64,000 nt of DNA from positions 134,759,116 through 134,823,115 of the forward strand of contig NC_068939.1 in NCBI RefSeq assembly GCF_016801865.2, in the 5' to 3' direction. Positions 54,028 through 64,000 of this stretch are shown here, piece after piece. The notes under the pieces were generated by a model. It searched no databases. It saw only the letters and a program-made list of their open reading frames with translations, and was not told where the DNA came from. The number at the start of each line of letters is the position of its first letter. Position 1 is the stretch's first letter. A program made the translations under genes and the position numbers. The DNA comes from Culex pipiens pallens (Eukaryota; Arthropoda; Insecta; Diptera; Culicidae).

Positions 54028-55289
54028 AATTCTTAAAACTTCCAATACTTAAATACTTGAAACACTTTTAAAACATTTATTTTTCTCAATACTTAAAATG
54101 CATTCCAAATTTCAAATGAAATGAGAAATTGTGGAGCCGATGGAGAGCATATCGAGCTCAGTAACCTCTTAAAAAACATCAATATAGCAAAATATTCAGC
54201 ACACTACTTCATTAATTTCAAATGATTGTAACTACCTCCTTATCACCCACACATCTTTTTTCAAATATGTAAACAAATTGGAATTTCAAAATTGATAAAA
54301 ACGGACGTTAATAAATAAATGAATGTCGCCTAAATTTTAATCGGTTTTATGATTTTGAAATTAAGAATAATTTTACTCTGAATAAAAGTTGTATCTGTTT
54401 TATAGCAGAAACATTTTGAACAAAAGTTTGCCATCTGTTTAACTTTATTATATTCAAATCATAAAATCAGAAAAACAAACAGAATTATTTCCAATATCAA
54501 CCACAACTTAAACAGAGTTCCTATAACAAATTAATAATTTTATTTAAAAAAAAACATATCATGTGAAATTTTTTGTACAACGCTGAACATTTTAATTGAG
54601 CAAAACCAATCAAAACCAGTGCGGATTCGAAAAAATAATAATAAAAAATAAGAAGGCCATGGAACCTTGACAAAAACAAATTAAAAAAAAAGTCGTTGCC
54701 TTGGCTTGGCATCTATGACAAAAGTGTTTAAATAAGAAAAATTGAACTTCCTCACCGAAATTCTGCTGTATATCCGCGACCTTATCCCGTTCCAGTCGAT
54801 CCGTCCAACAGCTTCGACTGCACCAGGGTTTCCCACACCATCGCCATCGGACTCTTAACAGTACCGATATCCATCTTCTTTCAAACTACCAAAGGTCACG
54901 ATCCCATGAACGGCACTCTTCAAAAACTTCCAACGCTCTTAGTTTCTTTTTCAAACACTAATTCATTTGCAGGGGCACTCCTCCTCATCCTAGGAGAATT
55001 AACGGTACACGGGGGACCACGAAACGGAACCGACAACTTTGAATTACAAAATCTTTTTTGATTTTTACTGAAAAATCTTTTTTTCAGCCAAATTGACGCG
55101 AGCCAAGAAGAAAGGGGAGACGTGGTAGAGAGAAAATGACATCGCTGGGAATCACGAGACACAAGAAGAGATCTCACAAGCTACATTGACGGCCGCTATA
55201 CTCTCGGATGTTTTCAATTGATAGCTTTTCTATCACTCATTTGCAACACTGATCAAGACTAACATGTTAAAAGGGCCAAATATTCAAAA
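54028..55289. other. AT-rich spacer with a gene-like relic
   Basis: 54750-55060 is GC-richer. One plus-strand frame reads SFDCTRVSHTIAIGLLTVPI and LLVSFSNTNSFAGALLLILG before a stop, a hydrophobic pattern suggesting a small two-helix membrane protein, but no start or splice context is clear. No named family is claimed. The rest is AT-rich with nothing recognised. Confidence 0.25.
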
Positions 55290-55460
55290 AAACGGTCCGG
55301 AATCGGTGGTGCAGTGGGTAAGCGTGGTTGCCTCTCACCCCAGTTGGACTTGGTTCGATCCCAGGCGGTCCCGAAAAAACTTCGGTTCGGTCCCAACTGT
55401 TGTCGGCCCTTCGGGAGCGTTCTTTCATTAAGTAACGCAGTTGGGAGGCCGTGTTACGCT
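55290..55460 (+). mobile_element. SINE fragment related to 40981
   Basis: The head CCGGAATCGGTGGTGCAGTG, followed by GGTTCGATCCCAGGCGGTCCC, matches the first tRNA-like region at 40981-41055. The second tRNA-like region is missing and the sequence turns into unrelated DNA with a G run near 55507-55518, so the copy is truncated. Confidence 0.55.
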
Positions 55461-56174
55461 CCATACATTTTTTTTTGAAAATTTGTATAGAAATTTTGTT
55501 ACGAGGGAGGGGGGGGGGCGGTTTAAAATCATTTTTTGCGTTAGGTAATAAAAGAACGCTCATTTACAAATGAGCCGGCACACCCAAGTAACATTTAGGC
55601 TTTATCATATAAAAGCTATCAGCCAAAACCTACATCAAAACCACTTAGTCGTAACAGCCTCCTCAGAATCCCGATAAAACTCCCTTAAAACCCAAAAGGA
55701 CCTCAGCAGCAATTTGAGACGGCCTAATCCTAACAACATCCTCAAAGCCTTGATTAAACCTAGTTAGGGGTTATGGAAAAATGACATTTCATACGTCTTC
55801 AAACGTCTTATGCCAAAAAGGTTTTATTTTGCCAAAAAATAAGTCTTTGTCTTGCCAAATGATAAAATAGAGATGTTGTGCCAAAATGGCGATGATAAGT
55901 GATAGATATTGGAGGTAATCAAAATAATTTTAAAGCTTATTTTTTGCAATTGGTGGCTCAAATTCAGCTGCGCTTAAAATGTTATTGATAATGTAGGGGA
56001 GATAGGGCCAAAAAATCAACTCGCTTCACCAAAAATCATTGTTTTGAAATCTGAATAAAAAATATTTTACCGCAATTCTTAAAAAAAATGTTTTAATTAT
56101 TATTTAACATCTATCGCTATATTAAATATATCAGAAATTAAGCATAAATGTGTGTTTACGTCAAATTTTAATGA
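55461..56174. other. Spacer, no gene seen
   Basis: AT-rich with a short poly-G run near 55509. No coding frame, RNA gene or confirmed element terminus. Confidence 0.3.
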
Positions 56175-58420
56175 ATAATTCTGAACCAGCTCACACGAAA
56201 TCGGGAAAAGTTGCCCCGACCACTCTTCGATTTGCGTGAAACTTTGTCCTAAGGGGTGACTTTTGTCCCTGATCACGAATCCGAGGTTCGTTTTTTGATA
56301 TTTCGTGACGGAGGGGCGGTACGACCCCTTCTATTATTGAACATGCGAAAAAAGAGGTGTTTTTCAATAATTTGCAGCCAGAAACGGTGATGAGATAGGC
56401 ATTTGGTGTCAAAGGGACTTTATGTAAAATAAGACGCCCGATTTAATAGCGTACTCAGAATTCTGAAAAAACGTTTTTTCATCGAAAAAAAAATTAAAAA
56501 GTCTTAAAAATTCCCCCATTTTCCGCTCCTAGAATGTAATTTTTTTTGGAACATGGCATTTTATGGGAAATTTAATGTACTTTTTGAATCTACATTAACC
56601 CAGAAGGGTCATTTTTTCATTTAGAACAAAATTTATCATTTTAAAATTTCGTGTTTTTTCTAACTTTGCAGAGTTATTTTTTAGAGTGTAACAATGTTCT
56701 ACAAAGTTGTAGAGCAGATAATTTTTGAAATATAAATATAAGGGGTTTGCTCATAAACATCATGAGTTATCGCGATTTTAAATATTTAAAAAGAAATAAA
56801 TCAAGACTAACATTTTAAAAGGGCCAAACATTGAATATTACGCCCTTTTAAAATATTAATCTTGGTTTAAAAATTCTGAAAATGTTTTTTTCGAAAAGAT
56901 CGGAAAACTTCACGAATGTTTCATATTTTATCATTGAAAATCGGACCATAAGTTGCTGAGATATTGACATTAGAAAATGGTGGGTTGTTTGGGTGAGGCT
57001 TAGAAAACATAAATTTTCCTGATTTTAAACCTTTGCATGGCAATATCAAAGTTCAAAAAAGCGAAATATAGAGAATTTTCTCAGCTTTTCAAAAATGTTT
57101 TTTTTTTTTCAAAAGTGGGCAAACATGTGCACTTATTTAAAAAAAATAAAAACTGCGTTTCACTTTAGTATTTTTTGATTGCAAATTTGATTTTACATCG
57201 AAAAATGAAGTTGAAAAATTTTTGCGACCAATATTTAGAATTTTTGAAAACTCAGCATTCATTCAAAAAATCATAACTCAGTCAAAGATTTTTTGCACAA
57301 CCCGGAAATTTCTGAAAAGTTGCCATTTGATGCCCCCTAAAACATATAAAAAAATAAAAAATTAAAATAGTGTTTTTTTTACAAATTTAGTGACAAAAAG
57401 TTAAATAAAAATTCACCATTTTTTTACCGTGTATCTTTTCTTTCCAGTGTAGTCCATATCCATACCTACAACTTTGCCGAAGACACCAAATCGATCAAAA
57501 AATTCCTTCATAAGATACAGATTTTTGAATTTTCATACATCATTTTTGTATGGCCAGCTGCCAAATTTGTATTGAAAATTGTCCATATAAACTAACGATG
57601 CAAAATGGCTTCTTTGGGCATACCGAAGGTACCAAAAAAGTTTCAGCCGGATTAAAAAAATACAAAAATTAAAATTGAAGAAAAAAGACCGATTTCGTAG
57701 AGAATTGCTCAAATTATTGAAAAACACCTCTTTTTTCGCATGTTCAAAAATGAAAGGGGTCGTACCAGGGCCCCGGCGATTGCCTAATATGAGCTACCGA
57801 ACAACATTGGCAATATGGCGTCGTTTGTTTACAAACATGAGATTGTTTGTGGACGAACCGAAAAATTTACTTTTTTGTAAAAAAATCTATAACCATTGTG
57901 CAATAACATTAAGTCTTACAAAACAGACAAAATTTCGTTAAATTCTAGACCAGAATTTGTTTTATTATTATTTTTTTAATTTAAACCGCTTTCATCGCGA
58001 TTCTAATCAAGATTGCACATAAAATCATCGTGCCTTTAGTGTATCTTTAGTTTTCACATCGATTCGCTGTAGATTCGCGTTTAAATTTTGAAATTTAGCA
58101 TAAATTGAAATAAATTGCAAAATTCCCAACTTCAGCCATGTGCAACAATTTCCACATCACCCATGCGGGAAACCGATAATGGGGTAATTCATGCGTTCCA
58201 AACTGTCAAAATTCCAAAACGTCATTGCCAATCTTCGGTTCGCTGCTTTTGTTCGTGTTTGAAGTTTCGGGCCGAGACTCTGGGTCGTACCGCCCCTCCG
58301 TCACGAGATATCAAAAAACGGACCTCGGATTCATGATCAGGGACACAAGTTACTCCTTAGGACAAAGTTTCACGCAAATCCAAGAGGGGTCGGGGCAACT
58401 GTTGTGTGAGTTGGCGGAGA
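56175..58420. mobile_element. FB-B foldback containing FB-A and a hAT
   Basis: The FB-B left arm is 56175-56785 and the right arm is 57713-57765 plus 58291-58420. The centre is occupied by a one-sided FB-A copy (56786-57712, ending in its normal terminus AGAGAATTGCTC), and the right arm is split by the hAT-like element at 57766-58282. The layers date the order: FB-B first, then FB-A, with the hAT insertion after FB-B. Confidence 0.7.
57766..58282. mobile_element. hAT-like MITE (517 bp), TSD GGTCGTAC
   Basis: The TSD is at 57758-57765 and 58283-58290, and its excision restores the FB-B sequence GGGGTCGTACCGCCCC seen at 6200. Termini are CAGGGCCCCGGC and, inverted, CAGAGTCTCGGC (nine of twelve identical). 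No transposase. Confidence 0.85.
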
Positions 58421-59331
58421 TTTTTTTTTTCAACCAGAACACGCGTTTAGTGCCATATTTTTGCACTGCTTATTGGCCGCGTTAAACTTTCAAAACACCT
58501 TATTGAATGCCATTTAGCTTTTACTGTCAGAAGGTTTTATGTCCGAAGCATAAAACCTTGTTAGAACCTACTAATTAGCTCTTGCTTATTGGTTGCAATG
58601 AATGCCCAAATAAAACTATAAAGCAATCAAGATGCTACCATAAAACCTCCAAAAAACGAGGTGGTGGCTAGTTGGTTTAAAATGTTACACACTGGCATGA
58701 CTAAGTGGCATCGATTTTCAGGACCTATGGGTTCTTGATCATAGTTCTCTCCCGTTGTCGTCCATTGTGTGATGCTGGGGAGAGAAGGGGGATGGGGGGG
58801 GGGGGGAGAGCTTTTCCACGGTTCAGCAACGGACCGAAACAAGCAAGCAAAGCAAGTAAACACACAAACATCCCACTCCAGCGGGCAGTCTGGGTCTGGA
58901 CCAGAGCTTTATTGGTAACGCTAGGTTTTGGGGGGTGTTGGAATGGGCCCGGGGGACAACTACCCGATCTGATGGAACTGGTATGAAATCTATCGATGGC
59001 CTGTTGTGAGGATTGAATGCTTTTTAAGGTTTTTAACTTTGGATGGAACAAAAATAAAACGGTAAAAAAAAGGTTTTTTTTTCAACTGCAACAGCCGATG
59101 TTTATATTTTAAATAAAATCGACGTTTTGTAAAATCAGTTTCTAAAGTTTGTTTTATTAAGGCAACAAGGATCATTTGCCAAACTTGTACTTCCCCTGAC
59201 TCGGGATGTTTTGCGGAATCGCCATGAGTTATTTCTGTTGCATTCTCTCTCTCACCCTCTCTCTCACTCTCTCTCTCTCTCTCTCGTTCCTTCCCCTGTC
59301 CCACCGGCCTCACGCTCCTCATTGTTCACGG
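58421..59331. other. GC-richer spacer with homopolymer and (CT)n tracts
   Basis: Contains a G run at about 58793-58807, mixed GC-rich sequence to 58980, and a (CT)n tract at 59245-59285. A few short frames exist on both strands without family resemblance. It could include untranslated or regulatory sequence of the receptor, but nothing shows it. Confidence 0.3.
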
Positions 59332-59721
59332 CAGGGTTGCCAGGTTGCCAGATAAATCTGGGAATGCCAGATTTTTCAAGTGTCAGCCAGAATAAAGATT
59401 CATGCTTCTCAGTGCCAGATATTGACAGATTTTGCCAGATTTTTTACTTTATGCCCATTTTGTACAACTTTTTGATTAAAATGAAAAAAAATAAATGAAA
59501 ATCAAAAATATTAGAATGTGTTTTTCTTAAAGAAAAAGTATATTCTTCCTTTTTTATGCCTAAAAAACAGTTAAAACATCTGAATTTTACAAACTTTTGA
59601 ATTCATTCATATCCTCTTCCATCTTTACCATTGAGATTTGTTAGATTTTCGTCTGCCAGATTTTTCCAGATTTTGGATCGATACTTTGCCAGATTTTTTA
59701 AATTTTGACCTGGTAACCCTG
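59332..59721. mobile_element. hAT-like MITE (390 bp), TSD GTTCACGG, with CCAGATTTT repeats
   Basis: The TSD is at 59324-59331 and 59722-59729. Termini are CAGGGTTGCCAGGTTGCC and, inverted, CAGGGTTACCAGGTCAAA. The motif GCCAGATTTT occurs repeatedly at both ends (59368, 59433, 59655, 59690) and also in the MITE at 46174. No coding capacity. Confidence 0.9.
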
Positions 59722-59729
59722 GTTCACGG

Positions 59730-62138
59730 CCACTTTCTGTGGGGCTGGCTCTTAATTTCCCACCCCCGCAAATTCGCAACCCAGCTTCCCACAGCCAAGC
59801 GGTACGACGAGGTTTTCGTGGAACCAGAGTCGAAATAATAAATATTATGTTTGGAAATTGATTTTCATTCATGCGATTTTAATGATACAACATCCCCACC
59901 CGAAACCCAATTCCGCACAGGGCGGGTCCTCGTAATCCAAACCACAGCACCGAGGGGATTAAGAGGATCGAGGCTTTTCATGAGAGGGGGAAGGAGAATG
60001 GGCGGGGGTGGTCGTACGGTTATAATTGGAACACGACAGGAACGGGTTTAGTGACACGCCGAGAGGTCACTCCGGGAGTTCTACCCATAAATTTGCTCCG
60101 AATAGATGGATTGTGTCCCATTAGGAAATGAAAACGGTGCATTTCACTGGATTTAGATTTGTCAGTAATCTTAAAGGTTTGTTTTACAAAAAAACGGCAA
60201 AAACCGATTCAATTGAGAAGTGATGACATTTTCGAAAACAACATTCGAAAATCTGTTTTTTGGGAAGGGATTTTATGATCGATTCAGTGTCTTTAGCAAA
60301 GTTGATTTAGGAAAAATCACAAAAAAGTTATATTTTCGATGATATCAAACTAGTTGAAGCTGCGATATTAAGATTTATAACAATCGTGAGCAATGTTTCA
60401 GTAAAGGGGTCCTTCTTGAAACTTTAAGAACAGTTGTATCTTAACAGTACACATCAATTGGGGAAGTTGTTGTCTTCTTCTATCAAAATTGTTGCATTTA
60501 CAGACGCTATCCAGAAACAATTTGATTCTTATCTTATCCAATATCATCGAACAGAAAGGCAGCGAGTCCGAAGAAAGCATCCCACCCAAATTCTTTCTTA
60601 TCATTATCCTTCGGGAGGTCGCGCTATTGTACTTTGTACACAACTCTTGATAATTGTTGAAAAACAATATCTTTTCTTTTTTCAAAATGCGTGAAACCCA
60701 AGTGTATGCTCAAGTTACACATTTTTCTATAAGAAAACTTATGAAAAGTCATATTTCTGGAGAAAAACCTATTTTTAATGATTTTTTGAAGAAATTTCTT
60801 TTTTGATGCGTGTACAATAGGGTGCCCAGAATATGGGACTTTTTCTCAAAACCTCGCTCCACAAGCTGAATATTGTTTCTTGAGCTATTTTAGCACTTTG
60901 GGCCAATTATGAGCAAAATCGGTCAACATTTACCCATTGATACTCGAAGGTGAGGTTTGCATGGGAAAAATCGAAAAAATGTATGGAAAACCCTATTTTC
61001 TAACGGTTTGGTCTGCACGGTGCGCTACTTCCATCCAAATATTCCCAAAAGTGAGATTCTTATTGAAAATTCAAAGCTCTACAACTTTGTAGAACATACA
61101 AAAGCTGTAAAACTTGATCCTGAAAAGTTATTACAACTTTAGGCTCGGGTATCAATGGGTTAATCTCATCCAATTTCGCTCAAAATTAACACATTTGCTT
61201 AAAATAACCCAAAACACCGTTTTCCGCTTGTGGAGCAGGGGTTCATTTTTTCTGGGCACCCTAGTGTACAAAGTACACCGGCGCGACTGCTCGTGTGAGC
61301 TGCTTTTGTGCAAATATAAAATATTTGCAGTAATTTGAAAATAATTCTTAAACTAATGCTCTAAGAGCATGAGCATGAGCATGGTTGACTGCCAAAGAGC
61401 TGCTACTCCGTTATTGACGGATCAGCTGAAGTTACACAATGAACATACAGATGAATAGTGGGAGCTAATCATCCTCACTGTATAACCCCTGAAGATCTCT
61501 GCTTTAAGAGCGAGTTTTTCACCAATGTGTAACAGGTCGTATCGAGGTGCTCCGATTTGGATGAAACTTTCAACGTTTGTTTGTCTATACAAGAGATGAA
61601 CTCTTGCCAAATATGAGCCCTCTACGACAAAGAGAAGTGGGGTTAAACGGGCTTTGAAGTTTCAGGTCAGAAAAACATAAAAAAAATCTTAAAATTGCTC
61701 GCATTTCCGTAAAACTTTATCAATTCCAATTCTCTTAGATGCATTCGAATGGTCTTTTGAAGCACTTCAAAATGAGCCATAGACATCCAGGATTGGTTTA
61801 ACTTTTTCTCATAGCTTTTGCAAATTACTGTTAAAAATAGATTTTTTTAAAACCTTAAACCTGGCTGAAGTTATCCTGGACGGTTATCCTACGGCCGCTA
61901 ACGGCGGCCATCTTTATGGCATCCAGGATAACTTCTGGTTATCCTACGGCCGATTATGACAAATAAAAATGATTAAAGGAAGTAAACATTATTTAAACAA
62001 TTGCAAGGTTCAGTGTTAAAAAAATATAAAAATGAAAAACAAATAAAGATTAATGATGCAAAATTTGAATTTACAAAAAAAAAATCTGAAAAACCTAAAC
62101 GCTCCCAAAAAGAAAAATGAATGAATGAAAATTCAAAT
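59730..62138. other. Spacer, no gene recognised
   Basis: 59730-60070 is GC-richer; the rest is AT-rich. TTTAAGAGCGAGT near 61503 resembles one end of the 53147 element without a partner. GGTTATCCTACGGCCG is present twice near 61877-61953, part of a small inverted arrangement with CGGCCGTAGGATAACC-like sequence. No coding gene is supported. Confidence 0.3.
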
Positions 62139-64000
62139 CCTCGTTGGGCCAGCTATGAGAGGTTAATACAATTATTTTAATAATGCAGAACATTATTACC
62201 TAGTTCTACAAGCATGTTTTTCAATTCGGCATGCTGGCCAAGTAATTTTAAAAATGTTTTCTGAACATATTATAATAAAATTTGGAATAAATTCAAAGAA
62301 ATTCTCAAAGAACCTCGTAGGGCCAGCTATGGGGAGTTGATAAAATTATTCTAAAAATGTAGAACATTATTTCCAAGTCCTACAAGCATGTTTTTCAATT
62401 CGGCATGCTTGCCAAGTAATTTTAAAAATGTTTCCTGAACATATTGTAATAAAATTTGGAATAAATTCAAAGAAATTTTCAAAGAACCTCGTAGGGCCAG
62501 CTATGGGGAGTTGATAAAATTATTCTAAAAATGTAGAACATTATTTCCAAGTCCTACAAGCATGTTTTTCAATTCGGCATGCTTGCCAAGTAATTTTCAA
62601 AATGTTTCCTGAACATATTGTAATAAAATTTGGAATAAATTCAAAGCAATTCTCAAAGAACCTCGTAGGGCCAGCTATGGGGAGTTGATAAAATTATTCT
62701 AAAAATGTAGAACATTATTTCCAAGTCCTACAAGCATGTTTTTCAATTCGGCATGCTTGCCAAGTAATTTTAAAAATGTTTTCTGAACATATTATAATAA
62801 AATTTGGAATAAATTCAAAGAAATTATCAAAGAACCTCGTAGGGCCAGCTATGGGGAGTTGATAAAATTATTCTAAAAATGTAGAACATTATTTCCAAGT
62901 CCTACAAGCATGTTTTTCAATTCGGCATGCTTGCCAAGTAATTTTAAAAATGTTTTCAGAACATATTATAATAAAATTTGGAATAAATTCAAAGAAATTC
63001 TCAAAGAACCTCGTAGGGCCAGCTATGAGGAGTTGATAAAATTATTCTAAAAATGTAGAACATTATTTCCGAGTCCTACAAGCATGTTTTTCAATTCAGC
63101 ATGCTTGCCAAGTAATTTTAAAAATGTTTTCAGAACATATTATAATAAAATTTGGAATAAATTCCAAGAAATTCTCAAAGAACCTCGTAGGGCCAGCTAT
63201 GGGGAGTTGATAAAATTATTCTAAAAATGTAGAACATTATTTCCAAGTCCTACAAGCATGTTTTCCAATTCGGCATGCTTTCCAAGTAATTTTAAAAATG
63301 TTTTCAGAACATAATATAATAAAATTTGGAATAAATTCAAAGAAATTCTAAAAGAACCTCATAGGGCCAGCTATGAGGAGTTGATAAAATTATTCTAAAA
63401 ATGTAGAACATTATTTCCAAGTCCTACAAGCATGTTTTTCAATTCAGCATGCTTTCCAAGTAATTTTAAAAATGTTTTCAGAACATAATATAATAAAATT
63501 TGGAATAAATTCAAAGAAATTCTCAAAGAACCTCGTAGGGCCAGCTATGAGGAGTTGATAAAATTATTCTAAAAATGTAGAACATTATTTCCAAGTCCTA
63601 CAAGCATGTTTTCCAATTCGGCATGCTTTCCAAGTAATTTTAAAAATGTTTTCAGAACATAATATAATAAAATTTGGAATAAATTCAAAGAAATTCTCAA
63701 AGAACCTCATAGGGCCAGCTATGAGGAGTTGATAAAATTATTCTAAAAATGTAGAACATTATTTCCGAGTCCTACAAGCATGTTTTTCAATTCAGCATGC
63801 TTGCCAAGTAATTTTAAAAATGTTTTCAGAACATATTATAATAAAATTTGGAATAAATTCCAAGAAATTCTCAAAGAACCTCGTAGGGCCAGCTATGAGG
63901 AGTTGATAAAATTATTCTAAAAATGTAGAACATTATTTCCAAGTCCTACAAGCATGTTTTCCAATTCGGCATGCTTTCCAAGTAATTTTAAAAATGTTTT
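62139..64000 (+). repeat. 174-bp tandem satellite, more than 10 monomers, open at window end
   Basis: The landmark CCTCGTAGGGCCAGCTATG recurs at 62139, 62313, 62487, 62661, 62835, 63009, 63183, 63357, 63531, 63705 and 63879, exactly 174 bp apart each time. The first monomer is clearly more diverged, as expected at an array edge. Later monomers differ at a few diagnostic sites (CCAAG/CCGAG, ATTCGG/ATTCAG, CTTGCC/CTTTCC, ATTCAAAG/ATTCCAAG). The unit is AT-rich and non-coding. Confidence 0.97.

Noticed and set aside
54750..55060. Small two-helix membrane protein gene (a VMA21-like hydrophobic pattern was considered)
   Set aside because: The resemblance is only a general hydrophobic pattern; no start, splice or family signature could be seen, so no name is given.
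62139..64000. CRISPR-like array
   Set aside because: The period is 174 bp with the whole monomer repeated; there are no unique spacers, and the DNA is eukaryotic.

Overview
The window looks like nuclear DNA of a mosquito, most probably a culicine such as Culex or Aedes. The basis is three spliced animal genes with GT-AG introns, two arthropod-like TCAGT initiator motifs upstream of start codons, AT-rich non-coding DNA packed with short non-autonomous DNA transposons, and composite tRNA-derived SINEs like those known from Culex. The genus is an inference. No prokaryotic, viral or CRISPR signal was seen.

Three protein-coding genes can be rebuilt. (1) 240-4389, plus strand: a complete four-exon pyridoxamine/pyridoxine 5'-phosphate oxidase (PNPO, vitamin B6 salvage). 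(2) 14856-20653, plus strand: a complete five-exon arrestin-domain (alpha-arrestin) protein of 340 residues. (3) 49900-35315, minus strand: the last five exons of a 5-HT2-type serotonin receptor, from just before TM3 to the stop. Its 5' exons, encoding the N-terminus, TM1 and TM2, were not found and probably lie beyond the right edge. The three genes are unrelated in function and share no pathway.

Most of the rest is mobile or repetitive DNA in nested layers. Target-site duplications (TSDs) let many insertions be placed to the base: nine hAT-like elements with 8-bp TSDs (1306, 2514, 10005, 10517, 23921, 41351, 46174, 50345, 57766 and 59332 onward; the first is weaker than the others), two CACTA-like elements with 3-bp TSDs (11834, 33899), TA-flanked MITEs (2279, 9209, 25198, 32845, 39959), a TTAA-flanked element (53147), and tRNA-derived SINEs (19915, 33261, 39167, 40981). 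Two long foldback families, called FB-A and FB-B here, recur as host sequence for the younger insertions. No intact transposase or reverse transcriptase was recognised, so nearly everything is non-autonomous. One intact zinc-knuckle ORF1-like protein (8186-9136, minus) is the exception that keeps a reading frame.

Tandem repeats are prominent. About 2 kb of the 7-mer TTTTTAG (47098-49103) lies in a 5-HT2 intron. The complementary 7-mer followed by an 8-mer array (15297-15896) ends about 28 bp before an arrestin splice acceptor. A satellite with an exact 174-bp period runs from 62139 off the window end. A nearly perfect ~490-bp-arm palindrome (43075-44415) lies in a 5-HT2 intron and would be transcribed as a long hairpin.

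Layout: 1-4.4 kb PNPO; 4.4-14.6 kb repeats with one gene-like relic; 14.8-20.7 kb arrestin-domain gene; 20.7-35 kb repeats; 35.3-49.9 kb serotonin receptor with repeat-filled introns; 49.9-62.1 kb repeats (upstream of, or within a 5' intron of, the receptor); 62.1-64 kb satellite.
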